Source: Chryseobacterium defluvii
Lineage (GTDB): Bacteria; Bacteroidota; Bacteroidia; Flavobacteriales; Weeksellaceae
Direction: 5' to 3'
Length of the DNA: 64,000 nt
Assembly: GCF_003634775.1 (NCBI RefSeq)
Contig: NZ_RBXB01000001.1
Coordinates: forward strand, 186,001 to 250,000
Made by a program: the position numbers and the translations under genes
In this document: piece by piece, positions 46,915 to 56,218 of the stretch
Layout of the letters: each line of letters begins with the position of its first letter
Numbering within the stretch: the stretch's first letter is position 1
The notes under the pieces: model-generated
What the model saw: only the letters and a program-made list of their open reading frames with translations
The model's database searches: none
Told to the model about the DNA's origin: nothing

Positions 46915-48387
46915 TTATATTTCTATAATTTTGTTTTCAATCATATGCCTAATTTTAGGATCAATAACATTATAAACATATTGTTCGTCTGTCATTTTAA
47001 TGAAATTAAAATCAGACATGATTTTGATGTATGAATTCGCTGTGGCTGGATTGACTTTTAAAACAGATGCTAAGTCATTTGATCTTAATTTTGTTTTTGC
47101 AGTCTTGAGCAACCTATTAATATTTCTAAAAACATCATCTTTTGAATTTCTATTAGATGGAAATAATGCATAATATTCATATTCCTTACAAAACTTTAGT
47201 TTTCCATTATTAATTGCTTCATGAGTGAAAAAGGTACTGGAACTATTAATAACAGATTGTTCATCGTAAATATTTGCTAGTAAATGGAACAAATCTCGAG
47301 GTGAATAATTTGCTAATTCAATAATCCCATTTTTTTCATTTCTATCAACTAAAAGGTCATCAATTTCTTTTGAATTGTTAGAAAAAAAACCAATTCTTTT
47401 GTTTATAATTTCAGTGATTTCTTCATTAGTCCAAGTTACATCGATAGGCCGGAATTTATCAAAGCGAACCCCTCGCGATGCTAAAACGTTTCTAACTTCA
47501 TCCCATATACTAAATACCAAACCAAAATCATTTTGCATTAAAAGATTTGTATCTTTTAGTATTTCTTCGATAAAGTTGCAAACATCATTAATTGAACCTT
47601 TTAAATTTCGATTTTCATCAATCTTATCAATTAGAATAACAACATTTCTGTAGCCAATTTTTTTTATAATTTTACATAAATCAATTAAAATTTCTTTTAA
47701 TGAATTGTATTCAAAATCTTTTATAGTTAATTTTTTCTCAGGAGTAGAAATTTTAAATTCTGGAAAATAATTCTTATAAAAATTTTGAGTTTGAACTTTA
47801 GGTAAACCAAGTGATTTTGCTACAGAATCAGAGAAAATTTCTATTCCTCCAGAAATTAAAAGATTTATTGGCTTATTTAGATAAGAATTAAAAAAATCCT
47901 TTAGCCAATTCTGCGTTTTGAAACGCTTTACTTTATTGTTTCTATCCAGATATTCTTTTTTACTTAAAGTTTTAAAAAACTCTTCTATAATGAATGATAG
48001 TTTCTCTTTCTCAAATTTATTAAGTTTTTTTAGTAAACTAGGATTTTTTGCTAATATTAAGCTAAAGTCAGAAGTAATTCCTTGTATAATTTCAAATATG
48101 AAATATTTTTCATTATCCTTTTTGGGAATGTTCTCGAAATTATCTAAAAGAAAAGTATATACCTCCTCATTTTCAAGAGCATTTTTTAACTGTAATATTA
48201 ATGCTGTTTTTCCACTTCCTCTTGAACCTATGATAAAACGGCTACTTGCATCTTTCAGATTACTATAAAGAGAATTAAAGTATTTAGGTATGACATAAAT
48301 TGAATCTAAATACTCTATTTCTTCTTCTGCTGAAAATTTTGAAAATAAATTTGTAGTTAGTCCCAGAGATTGATATAATTCTTTCAT
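46915..48387 (-). CDS. P-loop ATPase (Sll1717-like) with C-terminal helix-turn-helix-like segment
   Basis: Cytoplasmic protein of 490 residues, visibly more AT-rich than its neighbours. Walker A GSRGSGKTAL lies at about residues 53-62; a Walker B-like VVILIDKIDE near 250-260; an arginine-bearing WDEVRNVLASRGVRFDKFRP follows. The last 80 residues (LRSNDLASVLKVNPATANSYIKIMSDFNFIKM) look like a winged helix. It resembles the Sll1717 family of STAND/Orc-like ATPases, whose role is not established; some relatives sit in defence islands. Composition and position by the XRE gene suggest acquisition by transfer. Defence function is an inference. Confidence 0.75.
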   Translation of the reverse strand: MKELYQSLGLTTNLFSKFSAEEEIEYLDSIYVIPKYFNSLYSNLKDASSRFIIGSRGSGKTALILQLKNALENEEVYTFLLDNFENIPKKDNEKYFIFEIIQGITSDFSLILAKNPSLLKKLNKFEKEKLSFIIEEFFKTLSKKEYLDRNNKVKRFKTQNWLKDFFNSYLNKPINLLISGGIEIFSDSVAKSLGLPKVQTQNFYKNYFPEFKISTPEKKLTIKDFEYNSLKEILIDLCKIIKKIGYRNVVILIDKIDENRNLKGSINDVCNFIEEILKDTNLLMQNDFGLVFSIWDEVRNVLASRGVRFDKFRPIDVTWTNEEITEIINKRIGFFSNNSKEIDDLLVDRNEKNGIIELANYSPRDLFHLLANIYDEQSVINSSSTFFTHEAINNGKLKFCKEYEYYALFPSNRNSKDDVFRNINRLLKTAKTKLRSNDLASVLKVNPATANSYIKIMSDFNFIKMTDEQYVYNVIDPKIRHMIENKIIEI

Positions 48388-48418
48388 AAGTGGTTATTGT
48401 TTTATTTACATTAATATT

Positions 48419-48426
48419 CAAATTTA
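48419..48426 (-). promoter_or_regulatory. -7 element of the P-loop ATPase gene
   Basis: TAAATTTG on the minus strand, 31 bases before the ATG. Confidence 0.5.
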
Positions 48427-48508
48427 CGAATTAGGTTGGTACAAAATAAGAAAACCGCCCTACAAAAGTAGAACGGCTTATATATTAATTTGCCTCGGTC
48501 GCTGACCG

Positions 48509-50169
<1,661 letters not shown>

Positions 50170-50200
50170 AGCGTAAGCAAGTCGCAAGTTTAATTATTTT

Positions 50201-50557
50201 TTAATTTGTTTTTAGTTTGTTCCAAAGCGTTACAAGCTTCTTTTTCAATATTGTTAATTCTTCCAGAAGACTTTGGTAATCATTTTCATTAATGTATCCT
50301 AAATCTTTTGCAAGAACTAATTGGTTTTCAGCTTCATTGGACGATCCTAATGCAATGTTAATAAAATTAGCAAACTCTTTATCTGAATTTCTGCCGCTCC
50401 CTTCTGAAATATTATATCCAATTGAAGCGAACGATCTTCTGATCTGAGAAGTGAGCCCAAAAATTTCTTCTTTAGGAAAATTTTTAGTCAAAGTATACAT
50501 TTTTAAAGTGAGCTGATGGCTTAATTGCCAAACTTCAAACTTTTTAAAATCTCTCAT
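50201..50557 (-). CDS. Four-helix-bundle (S23/IVP) protein
   Basis: Protein of 118 residues with the TIGR02436 pattern: MRDFKKFEVWQLSHQLTLKMY, SQIRRSFASIGYNISEGSGRNSDKEFANFINIALGSSNEAENQL, YQSLLEELTILKKKLVTLWNKL. Family members are encoded inside 23S rRNA intervening sequences and at dispersed genomic sites, form pentamers and resemble the bAvd protein of diversity-generating retroelements. The start at 50557 begins the conserved MRDFKKFEVW; a longer frame exists. It is inserted between groES and groEL and flanked by inverted repeats. Role unknown. Confidence 0.95.
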   Translation of the reverse strand: MRDFKKFEVWQLSHQLTLKMYTLTKNFPKEEIFGLTSQIRRSFASIGYNISEGSGRNSDKEFANFINIALGSSNEAENQLVLAKDLGYINENDYQSLLEELTILKKKLVTLWNKLKTN

Positions 50558-50589
50558 AAAGCTAATTTTATGCAGAAACGCCATTAGCC

Positions 50590-50610
50590 AAAAGCCAATA
50601 GCAAGAAGCC
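50590..50610. repeat. Right inverted-repeat arm of the IVP element
   Basis: AAAAGCCAATAGCAAGAAGCC, running into the stop codon of groES. Pairs with the left arm at 50149-50169. Confidence 0.65.
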
Positions 50611-50888
50611 TATCCGATGATTCCCAATAAATCAGATTCTCTTACGATTAAGTAATCTTTTCCTTCCAATTTTAATTCGGCTCCTGAATATTTTCCGTAA
50701 AGTACTTTGTCACCTACTTTAACTGTTGTAGGCTCATCTTTTTTACCAGGACCTACTGCTACTACCGTACCTTCTTGTGGTTTTTCTTTTGCCGTGTCCG
50801 GAATAATAATACCTGAAGCTGTTTTAGTTTCTGCAGCAATTGGCTCTATTAGAACTCTGTCTGCCAATGGTTTAAAGTTTACTGACAT
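50610..50888 (-). CDS. groES: Co-chaperonin GroES
   Basis: Complete GroES (92 residues) with the mobile-loop segment [22 protein letters not shown] and the roof segment [18 protein letters not shown]. It caps GroEL. The first gene of the interrupted groESL transcript. Two direct copies of TCTGCCAAA on the minus strand lie upstream at 50961-51000, possible heat-shock control elements. No CIRCE repeat is seen. Confidence 0.98.
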   Translation of the reverse strand: MSVNFKPLADRVLIEPIAAETKTASGIIIPDTAKEKPQEGTVVAVGPGKKDEPTTVKVGDKVLYGKYSGAELKLEGKDYLIVRESDLLGIIG

Positions 50889-50960
50889 AATATATCTGTT
50901 TTAAATTTTATTACTGTCTTGAATTTCTCTAAATGTATGCCAAGTACCTGAAACGAAATT

Positions 50961-51000
50961 TTTGGCAGAGTTTTATTTCCGGATGTGAAAATTTGGCAGA
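50961..51000 (-). promoter_or_regulatory. Direct repeats upstream of groES
   Basis: On the plus strand TTTGGCAGA occurs at 50961-50969 and 50992-51000, 31 bases apart, about three helical turns. A weak -7-like TACATTTA (minus strand, 50930-50937) lies closer to groES. Confidence 0.4.
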
Positions 51001-51050
51001 AAAATGAAAAAACAAAAGCCGGAAACTTCCGGCTTTTGTTTTTTCATTTT
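51001..51050. terminator. Perfect 24-bp palindromic terminator
   Basis: Arms 51001-51024 and 51027-51050 are exact complements, with a GCCGGAA/TTCCGGC core and A and T tracts, so it can stop transcription from both sides. It lies just downstream of the small peptide gene on the minus strand. Confidence 0.88.
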
Positions 51051-51062
51051 AGTAATGTTGGA

Positions 51063-51194
51063 TTAAGGACAATTCTGTCCGGGTCCGATCCATAAAATAC
51101 ATTTCCCCTGATCATTGTATTCACAACAAACGGTTCTTGCGCCTCCGAAAATAACTTTTTGGGCGTCTCTGCTTAATGATTTGGCATTTTTCAT
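51063..51194 (-). CDS. Double-glycine leader cysteine-rich peptide (bacteriocin-like)
   Basis: Open frame of 43 residues. The N-terminus MKNAKSLSRDAQKVIFGG is a typical class II leader with a Gly-Gly site at residues 17-18. The predicted mature part has 25 residues with four cysteines (CC near the start, C in GKCILW, C in QNCP). Bacteroidota encode many such peptides annotated as bacteriocin-like. A terminator follows its stop. No peptidase-ABC exporter of the C39 type lies nearby. Activity is unproven. Confidence 0.72.
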   Translation of the reverse strand: MKNAKSLSRDAQKVIFGGARTVCCEYNDQGKCILWIGPGQNCP

Positions 51195-51406
51195 AAGTAA
51201 TATTTTGTTTTTTAGCACCCCTGAACATTTTACGTCAATCAGGACCTTTGACTTTTGGTGTTTTAAAAATAATTTTTTTTATCTTAATGGATATTGTTCG
51301 ATGTCCAAAAGAGGTATAATGACGACGAAAAACAAGTTTTAGCATTCTTATGAAGATCTGGAAGAAAAAAAGCCACTCTGTCCGGAGGGCTTGGGCTATA
51401 AAAATT

Positions 51407-51440
51407 AAAAAAAGTATTCAAGTTCTGAATACTTTTTTTA
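51407..51440 (-). terminator. Terminator of the M1 peptidase gene
   Basis: GTATTCA / TGAATAC extended by A7 and T7 to a perfect 14-bp stem with a 5-base loop. Confidence 0.88.
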
Positions 51441-51460
51441 ATGAATTTTATTTTTTACAA

Positions 51461-53839
51461 TTAATTTTTCTTTCCGGCGGCCTGCATCGGGTTTACTTTT
51501 CCATTGGCTCCCCCTCTTATGCCGTCTTGCTGTTTCTGTTTGAACACCTGGAATTTTGAAGATTCAGAACCGGATCCGCCATCACTCCAGAAATTGTTTG
51601 ACGTATCAATATCTGCTGTTTCTCTCATCGGGTCCAGTTGGATGGATTTCACTTTTTTATTGAAATAATAAGTCTTTGAAACTTTTTCCTCATCATGTCT
51701 CCAGATTTGCGCAGAAGACTTGTCATGTAATTTTGAACCGTCTTCAAAAGTGAATTCAAGAATAATTGGCATTACCAGTCCGCCTTTATTGGCAAAATCG
51801 ATCTGATAGGCAGTGATATTTTTGAATTTCTCTTTATCTTTTGTATCAAGACTTGCCATATTATCAACCTTGAAAGAGTACTCTTTATTGGTGTCCACTT
51901 TTTCCTGTCCTCTGTCATAGCGGTAATAAAAATCCTGTACGTCTTTATCTTTGTCTACGTAGAACGTAATGTTTTTATCTTCTCTGTTTCTGATTTTTGA
52001 GATATCTTCAAAATCATTCTGTACAGGCTTATCCACTTTATATTTTACTTCGTTGGATTTTGGAACGGCATCCAGATCCGGTGTTGCAATCGTAACTTTT
52101 TCAATGGCAATATCCACAGGGTCTGTTCCGTAAAACCATCCTCTCCAGAACCAGTCAAGGTCTTCGCCGCTTGCATCTTCCATTGTTCTGAAGAAATCTG
52201 CAGGTTCAGGATGTTTGAAAGCCCATCTCTTGGAATAGGTTTTAAAAGCCTTATCAAAAAGTTCTCTGCCCATGATGGTTTCACGAAGGATATTCAATCC
52301 GGTGGCCGGTTTTGAATAGGCATTCGGTCCGAAATGAGTAATATTTTCCGAGTTGGTCATAATAGGTTCCAGCTGATCTTTCGGAAGCTTCATATAGTCT
52401 ACAATCGTCCATGCCGGACCACGTTTTGAAGGGAATTTATTGTCCCACTTTTCTTCCGTAAGATATTCTACAAAAGTATTTAATCCTTCATCCATCCAGC
52501 TCCATTGTCTTTCATCGGAGTTGATGATCATCGGGAAGAAGTTGTGTCCTACTTCGTGGATAATTACACCAAGCATTCCATTCTTGATTCCTTCGGAATA
52601 CGTTCCGTCTTTCTCGGTTCTCCCGTAATTGAAGCAGATCATAGGGTATTCCATTCCGTTGGCTGCTTCCACAGATTGTGCTACAGGATAGGGATAAGGA
52701 ATAGTGAATTCCGAATATGTTTTAATAGTGTGGGCCACTGCTTTAGTAGAGTATTTTCTATATAATCCGTAAGATTCCTTAGGATAGAAGCTCATGGCCA
52801 TTACTTTATTGTTGTTCTCAGGAATCGTAACGCTCATACCGTCCCAAACGAATTTTCGGGAAGACGTCCATGCAAAATCTCTTACGTTGCTTGCTTCAAA
52901 CGTCCATGTTTTTCTTTGTTTTGAATGATTTTTTTCTGCTTTTTTCGCTTCATCCAGGGTTACGATTTCCACTGGCTCATTAGCATTTTGTGCCTTTCTG
53001 TATCGGGCTAACTGATCTGAAGATAAAACTTGTTCGTAATTTTTACATTCTCCTGTACCGCCCACAACGTGATCTGCAGGGACATTCATAGACACTTTGA
53101 AATTTCCGAATACCAAAGCAAATTCACCTCTGCCGGTGAACTGGTGGTTTTGCCATCCCTGGAAATCACTATAAACGCACATTCTGGGATACCATTGAGT
53201 CATAGTATAAAGATCATTTCCGTCTTCAGGGAAATTTTCATAACCTCCACGTCCTCCTTTCGCTATCCTGTTGGGAATATTGTAGTTCCAGTCTATTTTA
53301 AAGACAAATTTTTCACCTTTTTTTAAAATTTTCGGAAGGTCAATACGCATCATTGTTTTGTTGACCACGTATTTTAAATTATTTCCCGAAGCATCCGTCA
53401 CCTTCTCCAGGTTTACACCATACCCGTTGTCTTTTGCAGGAAGATCGGTAGTTCTCAACTGCTGATCGCTGGCCATTCTTGGAAGGGTGGATGAGTTGTC
53501 ATAATCCGCATTTTTAATATTGGATTGCTGGTTTTCATCCAACTGCAGCCATATATAATCCAGATCGTCTGGCGAATTATTGTAGTAAGTAACTGTTTCG
53601 GAACCTTTCAGATTTCTTTTGTCTTCATCAAGGTACGCCGAAATTTCATAATCTGCCCTGTTTTGCCAGTATCCTTGTCCGGGTGCACCTGAAGCAGCTC
53701 GGTAAATATTGGGAGTAGGAAGAATGGTTCCCAATTGTTCAAATTTATTTCCGTGATTGCTTCCCGGATTATTTTGAATATTTTGAGCCGTTAAGCCTAT
53801 ATAAGCAAATGCTGAAAGTAAAGTTACTTTTAATTTCAT
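51461..53839 (-). CDS. M1-family metallopeptidase
   Basis: Exported zinc aminopeptidase-like protein of 792 residues with a signal peptide near residues 1-18 (YIGLTAQ). The zinc site HEVGHNFFPMI with the downstream Glu in WMDEGLNTFVEYL and the substrate-binding GMEYPM segment are present. An in-frame TTG 63 bases upstream is less likely than ATG 53839, which starts the signal peptide. The gene lies 65 bases from the HupE gene on the same strand. Probably removes N-terminal residues from peptides in the periplasm or outer membrane. Confidence 0.93.
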   Translation of the reverse strand: MKLKVTLLSAFAYIGLTAQNIQNNPGSNHGNKFEQLGTILPTPNIYRAASGAPGQGYWQNRADYEISAYLDEDKRNLKGSETVTYYNNSPDDLDYIWLQLDENQQSNIKNADYDNSSTLPRMASDQQLRTTDLPAKDNGYGVNLEKVTDASGNNLKYVVNKTMMRIDLPKILKKGEKFVFKIDWNYNIPNRIAKGGRGGYENFPEDGNDLYTMTQWYPRMCVYSDFQGWQNHQFTGRGEFALVFGNFKVSMNVPADHVVGGTGECKNYEQVLSSDQLARYRKAQNANEPVEIVTLDEAKKAEKNHSKQRKTWTFEASNVRDFAWTSSRKFVWDGMSVTIPENNNKVMAMSFYPKESYGLYRKYSTKAVAHTIKTYSEFTIPYPYPVAQSVEAANGMEYPMICFNYGRTEKDGTYSEGIKNGMLGVIIHEVGHNFFPMIINSDERQWSWMDEGLNTFVEYLTEEKWDNKFPSKRGPAWTIVDYMKLPKDQLEPIMTNSENITHFGPNAYSKPATGLNILRETIMGRELFDKAFKTYSKRWAFKHPEPADFFRTMEDASGEDLDWFWRGWFYGTDPVDIAIEKVTIATPDLDAVPKSNEVKYKVDKPVQNDFEDISKIRNREDKNITFYVDKDKDVQDFYYRYDRGQEKVDTNKEYSFKVDNMASLDTKDKEKFKNITAYQIDFANKGGLVMPIILEFTFEDGSKLHDKSSAQIWRHDEEKVSKTYYFNKKVKSIQLDPMRETADIDTSNNFWSDGGSGSESSKFQVFKQKQQDGIRGGANGKVNPMQAAGKKN

Positions 53840-53904
53840 GACAAAATTGTTTAGAATTTTCAAATATAATAATAAGTAGTTGAAAAGTTGAAAATGTTTC
53901 AATA

Positions 53905-54486
53905 CTAAAAGGGAATTCTTTCCAACGCCATTTTTAATGATAAGGCGAATACCCCTGATGAGACAAAAAGGATCCAGTCTTTTTTATTTACCTTGAACAC
54001 ATTCAATAACATAAAGAGTAGAATAAGAATTGCCAGTACAATTAGTATTTGACCCAGTTCCAGTCCAATATTGAATCCCAGAAGCGGAATCGCAATGCTT
54101 TGACTTTTAGCAATCATCACTCTTGCGGTATTGGCGAATCCCATTCCATGGATAAGCCCAAAGACTAGGGCCAGGTAATAATTGGCCTTCATCAGGGTCT
54201 GTTTTTTGTTTTTCATGATGATATTATCTAATGAAGTCAAAACTATAGTTAGAGGAATCAGGAATTCAACCCAGTCTGAAGGAACCCGGAAAATATCTAA
54301 AATACTTAACGCCAGGGTAATGGAATGGCCGATAGTGAAAGCTGTTACAAGAATCAGAATTTTCTTCCAGTCCTGATAAGAGTATACTGCGATCAGAGCT
54401 AATACAAAAAGCTGATGGTCTAAGGCGTCTAATGAAATAATGTGTTCCCAGCCGAGGTTCAGATAGAATAAAAAATCCTGCATCAT
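53905..54486 (-). CDS. HupE/UreJ-family membrane protein
   Basis: Integral membrane protein of 193 residues with six hydrophobic segments. The N-terminal GWEHIISLDALDHQLF and FGLIHGMGFANTARV segments carry the histidines typical of HupE/UreJ, a family linked to nickel or other metal uptake. It is divergent from a DUF6702 gene and followed by the M1 peptidase. The three often occur together in Flavobacteria, to my knowledge; the metal is unproven. Confidence 0.9.
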   Translation of the reverse strand: MMQDFLFYLNLGWEHIISLDALDHQLFVLALIAVYSYQDWKKILILVTAFTIGHSITLALSILDIFRVPSDWVEFLIPLTIVLTSLDNIIMKNKKQTLMKANYYLALVFGLIHGMGFANTARVMIAKSQSIAIPLLGFNIGLELGQILIVLAILILLFMLLNVFKVNKKDWILFVSSGVFALSLKMALERIPF

Positions 54487-54547
54487 AGAATATTATATTA
54501 AAGCTTACGAAAATAATGATTAATTTCGGAACAAATTTCAACAGACA

Positions 54548-55054
54548 ATGGGTAAAAAAATATTTCTGATTATAGGAATTCTGTTTTTTTCTTTACAGGC
54601 TTTCGCAAAAGATATTCATCCGTATCATGTGGGTTCTGTAGAAATCAGCTATAATTCAAAATCGAAAACATTTGAAATTACCGGGCGTTTTTTTCTTGAC
54701 GACCTGGAAAATGCATTGAATAAAAAATACGGAAAGTCACTTCATTTTAATGATCCAAAATATAAATCGCTACTTAATGAGGCCTTAAAAGGTTATTGTG
54801 CAGAGTATCTGAAGCTAAAAACCAATAACAAATTTTTAAAGATTGATTATCTGGGATATGAGGAAGATAATGAATCTGTAAATATTTTTTTGGAATCGGA
54901 AGCGGTTGATCATCCTAAAAAGATAGAAACAGCCGTAAGTTTTTTATATAACCTGTTTGATGATCAAATCAATATTGTACATATCATCGCATATGGGGAA
55001 AGAAAAAGTGAAAAACTGACTTATCCTGATCGTTATTTATACAAACAATTCTAA
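54548..55054 (+). CDS. DUF6702 family exported protein
   Basis: Protein of 168 residues with a signal peptide near residues 1-20 (LQAFAK) and the pattern HPYHVGSVEISYNSKSKTFEITGRFFLDDLENALN typical of DUF6702. It has no T9SS domain. It faces HupE, from which 61 bases separate it, and near -7 elements overlap there on both strands. Function unknown; a partner role with HupE is an inference. Confidence 0.9.
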   Translation: MGKKIFLIIGILFFSLQAFAKDIHPYHVGSVEISYNSKSKTFEITGRFFLDDLENALNKKYGKSLHFNDPKYKSLLNEALKGYCAEYLKLKTNNKFLKIDYLGYEEDNESVNIFLESEAVDHPKKIETAVSFLYNLFDDQINIVHIIAYGERKSEKLTYPDRYLYKQF

Positions 55055-55546
55055 CTTTCTATCTATTTTTTCAAGGAACAGTATTGTAATCACATATACT
55101 GTTTTACACTTTTGTGTGAATTATTTTATTTAATAATGATTTATTTAATAGTCTGATAATCAGTTTTTTTAATTTTTATAGCAGGTAGGTGACGATAATG
55201 AATGCAAATTAATATTTGTTAATGTACTTGTTTTTAAAGTATTTTTATTAAATTTGTGTTAATAAGTTAAAATATCATAAAAAATAATACAGGATTTATT
55301 ATTTATTGTTTACTTTTATATAATATTTAAATTAAATTTATTATTAATGATATTTTTTTAATTATTTGTCTGATAAAATAATAATTTTTTGTTTAGGTAG
55401 GGATTAGTTCAATGTGGATTTAACAAATAACTATTAAAAAATAACCTTGAACCCTCAATTTTTTGTCTGGAGACAGACGCAGAATTCTATTAACACAAAT
55501 AGTAAAAAACACTTACTCCCGTGAGTGTTTTTTTTATTTAATTATT
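55055..55546. other. Very AT-rich gene-free region
   Basis: 492 bases with no convincing coding sequence. An exact -7 element TAAATTTG lies near 55249-55256, and GTCTGATAA occurs twice, but no gene follows. A terminator for the minus-strand gene ends it. It may hold an RNA or a decayed gene; I cannot support either. Confidence 0.4.
55504..55536 (-). terminator. Terminator of the ACP hydrolase gene
   Basis: AAAAAACACTTAC / GTGAGTGTTTTTT, a 13-bp stem with one wobble and a TCCC loop. Confidence 0.85.
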
Positions 55547-56140
55547 TTAATTTTCCAATTGAAGTAGGCTGTTCATTCCTTTAACATGTGCTTCCAGGTC
55601 AGGAAAAAAGGTGTCATAACATTGTTGAAGAATATCTTTGTTTTGGAGGAATATATTAAATACCGGAATGTCTTTATCTAAATATTTAGCTTTATGAAGA
55701 ACATTTTGCATACTGAATTGTATGCCCTGGTTTTCACGGTAATTATACAGCCAGTCATCCTGTTCCATTCTTATTAACATCCTTTTTAGATTCTCCGGGA
55801 GCCATATTTCATATTCATGAAGAACTCTGTATACTTTCAGGGAATGTTCTTTCCAGCCATGAAGCGAGTTCAGGGTGAGATCGTTGGCTACGAAATAATC
55901 CATGGCAACATCTACAAATGCTCCCGAATATAATCTTACAAGAGGACTGAATATTTTTTTAGCTTCATGGATAGCCGGGTGAGAATCTGTAAACGTATCA
56001 ATAGCTCTGTGCAATGTAATTCCCTCCTGAATATCCCTGGGAAAAGAAAAACGCTCTTTATTGGGAATAAAGTCTTCTAAAAACTGTCCGACAATCTGTC
56101 CGTCAGAAAAGGTGAGAAATGAGTGAGCCAGATAATTCAT
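55547..56140 (-). CDS. ACP phosphodiesterase-like protein (DUF479)
   Basis: Protein of 197 residues. Starts MNYLAHSFLTFSDGQIVGQFLEDFI, and LHRAIDTFTDSHPAI and VDVAMDYFVANDL are the conserved segments with His and Asp of the HD-like metal site. AcpH removes the phosphopantetheine arm of acyl carrier protein; this homolog probably does likewise. A GTG start five codons upstream is possible but ATG 56140 is preferred. Confidence 0.9.
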   Translation of the reverse strand: MNYLAHSFLTFSDGQIVGQFLEDFIPNKERFSFPRDIQEGITLHRAIDTFTDSHPAIHEAKKIFSPLVRLYSGAFVDVAMDYFVANDLTLNSLHGWKEHSLKVYRVLHEYEIWLPENLKRMLIRMEQDDWLYNYRENQGIQFSMQNVLHKAKYLDKDIPVFNIFLQNKDILQQCYDTFFPDLEAHVKGMNSLLQLEN

Positions 56141-56161
56141 ATACCAATATAACACATAAAA

Positions 56162-56200
56162 TTAAATCCTCCGAATATTTTATTGATTCGGAGGATTTAA
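56162..56200. terminator. Hairpin between ACP hydrolase and protease genes
   Basis: TTAAATCCTCCGAAT / ATTCGGAGGATTTAA, a perfect 15-bp stem with a 9-base loop. It stands 18 bases downstream of the protease stop; flanks are AT-rich rather than a pure T tract. Confidence 0.75.
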
Positions 56201-56218
56201 ATAATATTTTTTTGAAGA

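Noticed and set aside
50889-51000. CIRCE-type heat-shock repeat upstream of groES
   Set aside because: The TTAGCACTC/GAGTGCTAA inverted repeat is absent.
51235-51345. 36-codon minus-strand frame upstream of the GG peptide
   Set aside because: Basic, with no leader, no promoter and no recognisable motif; probably chance.
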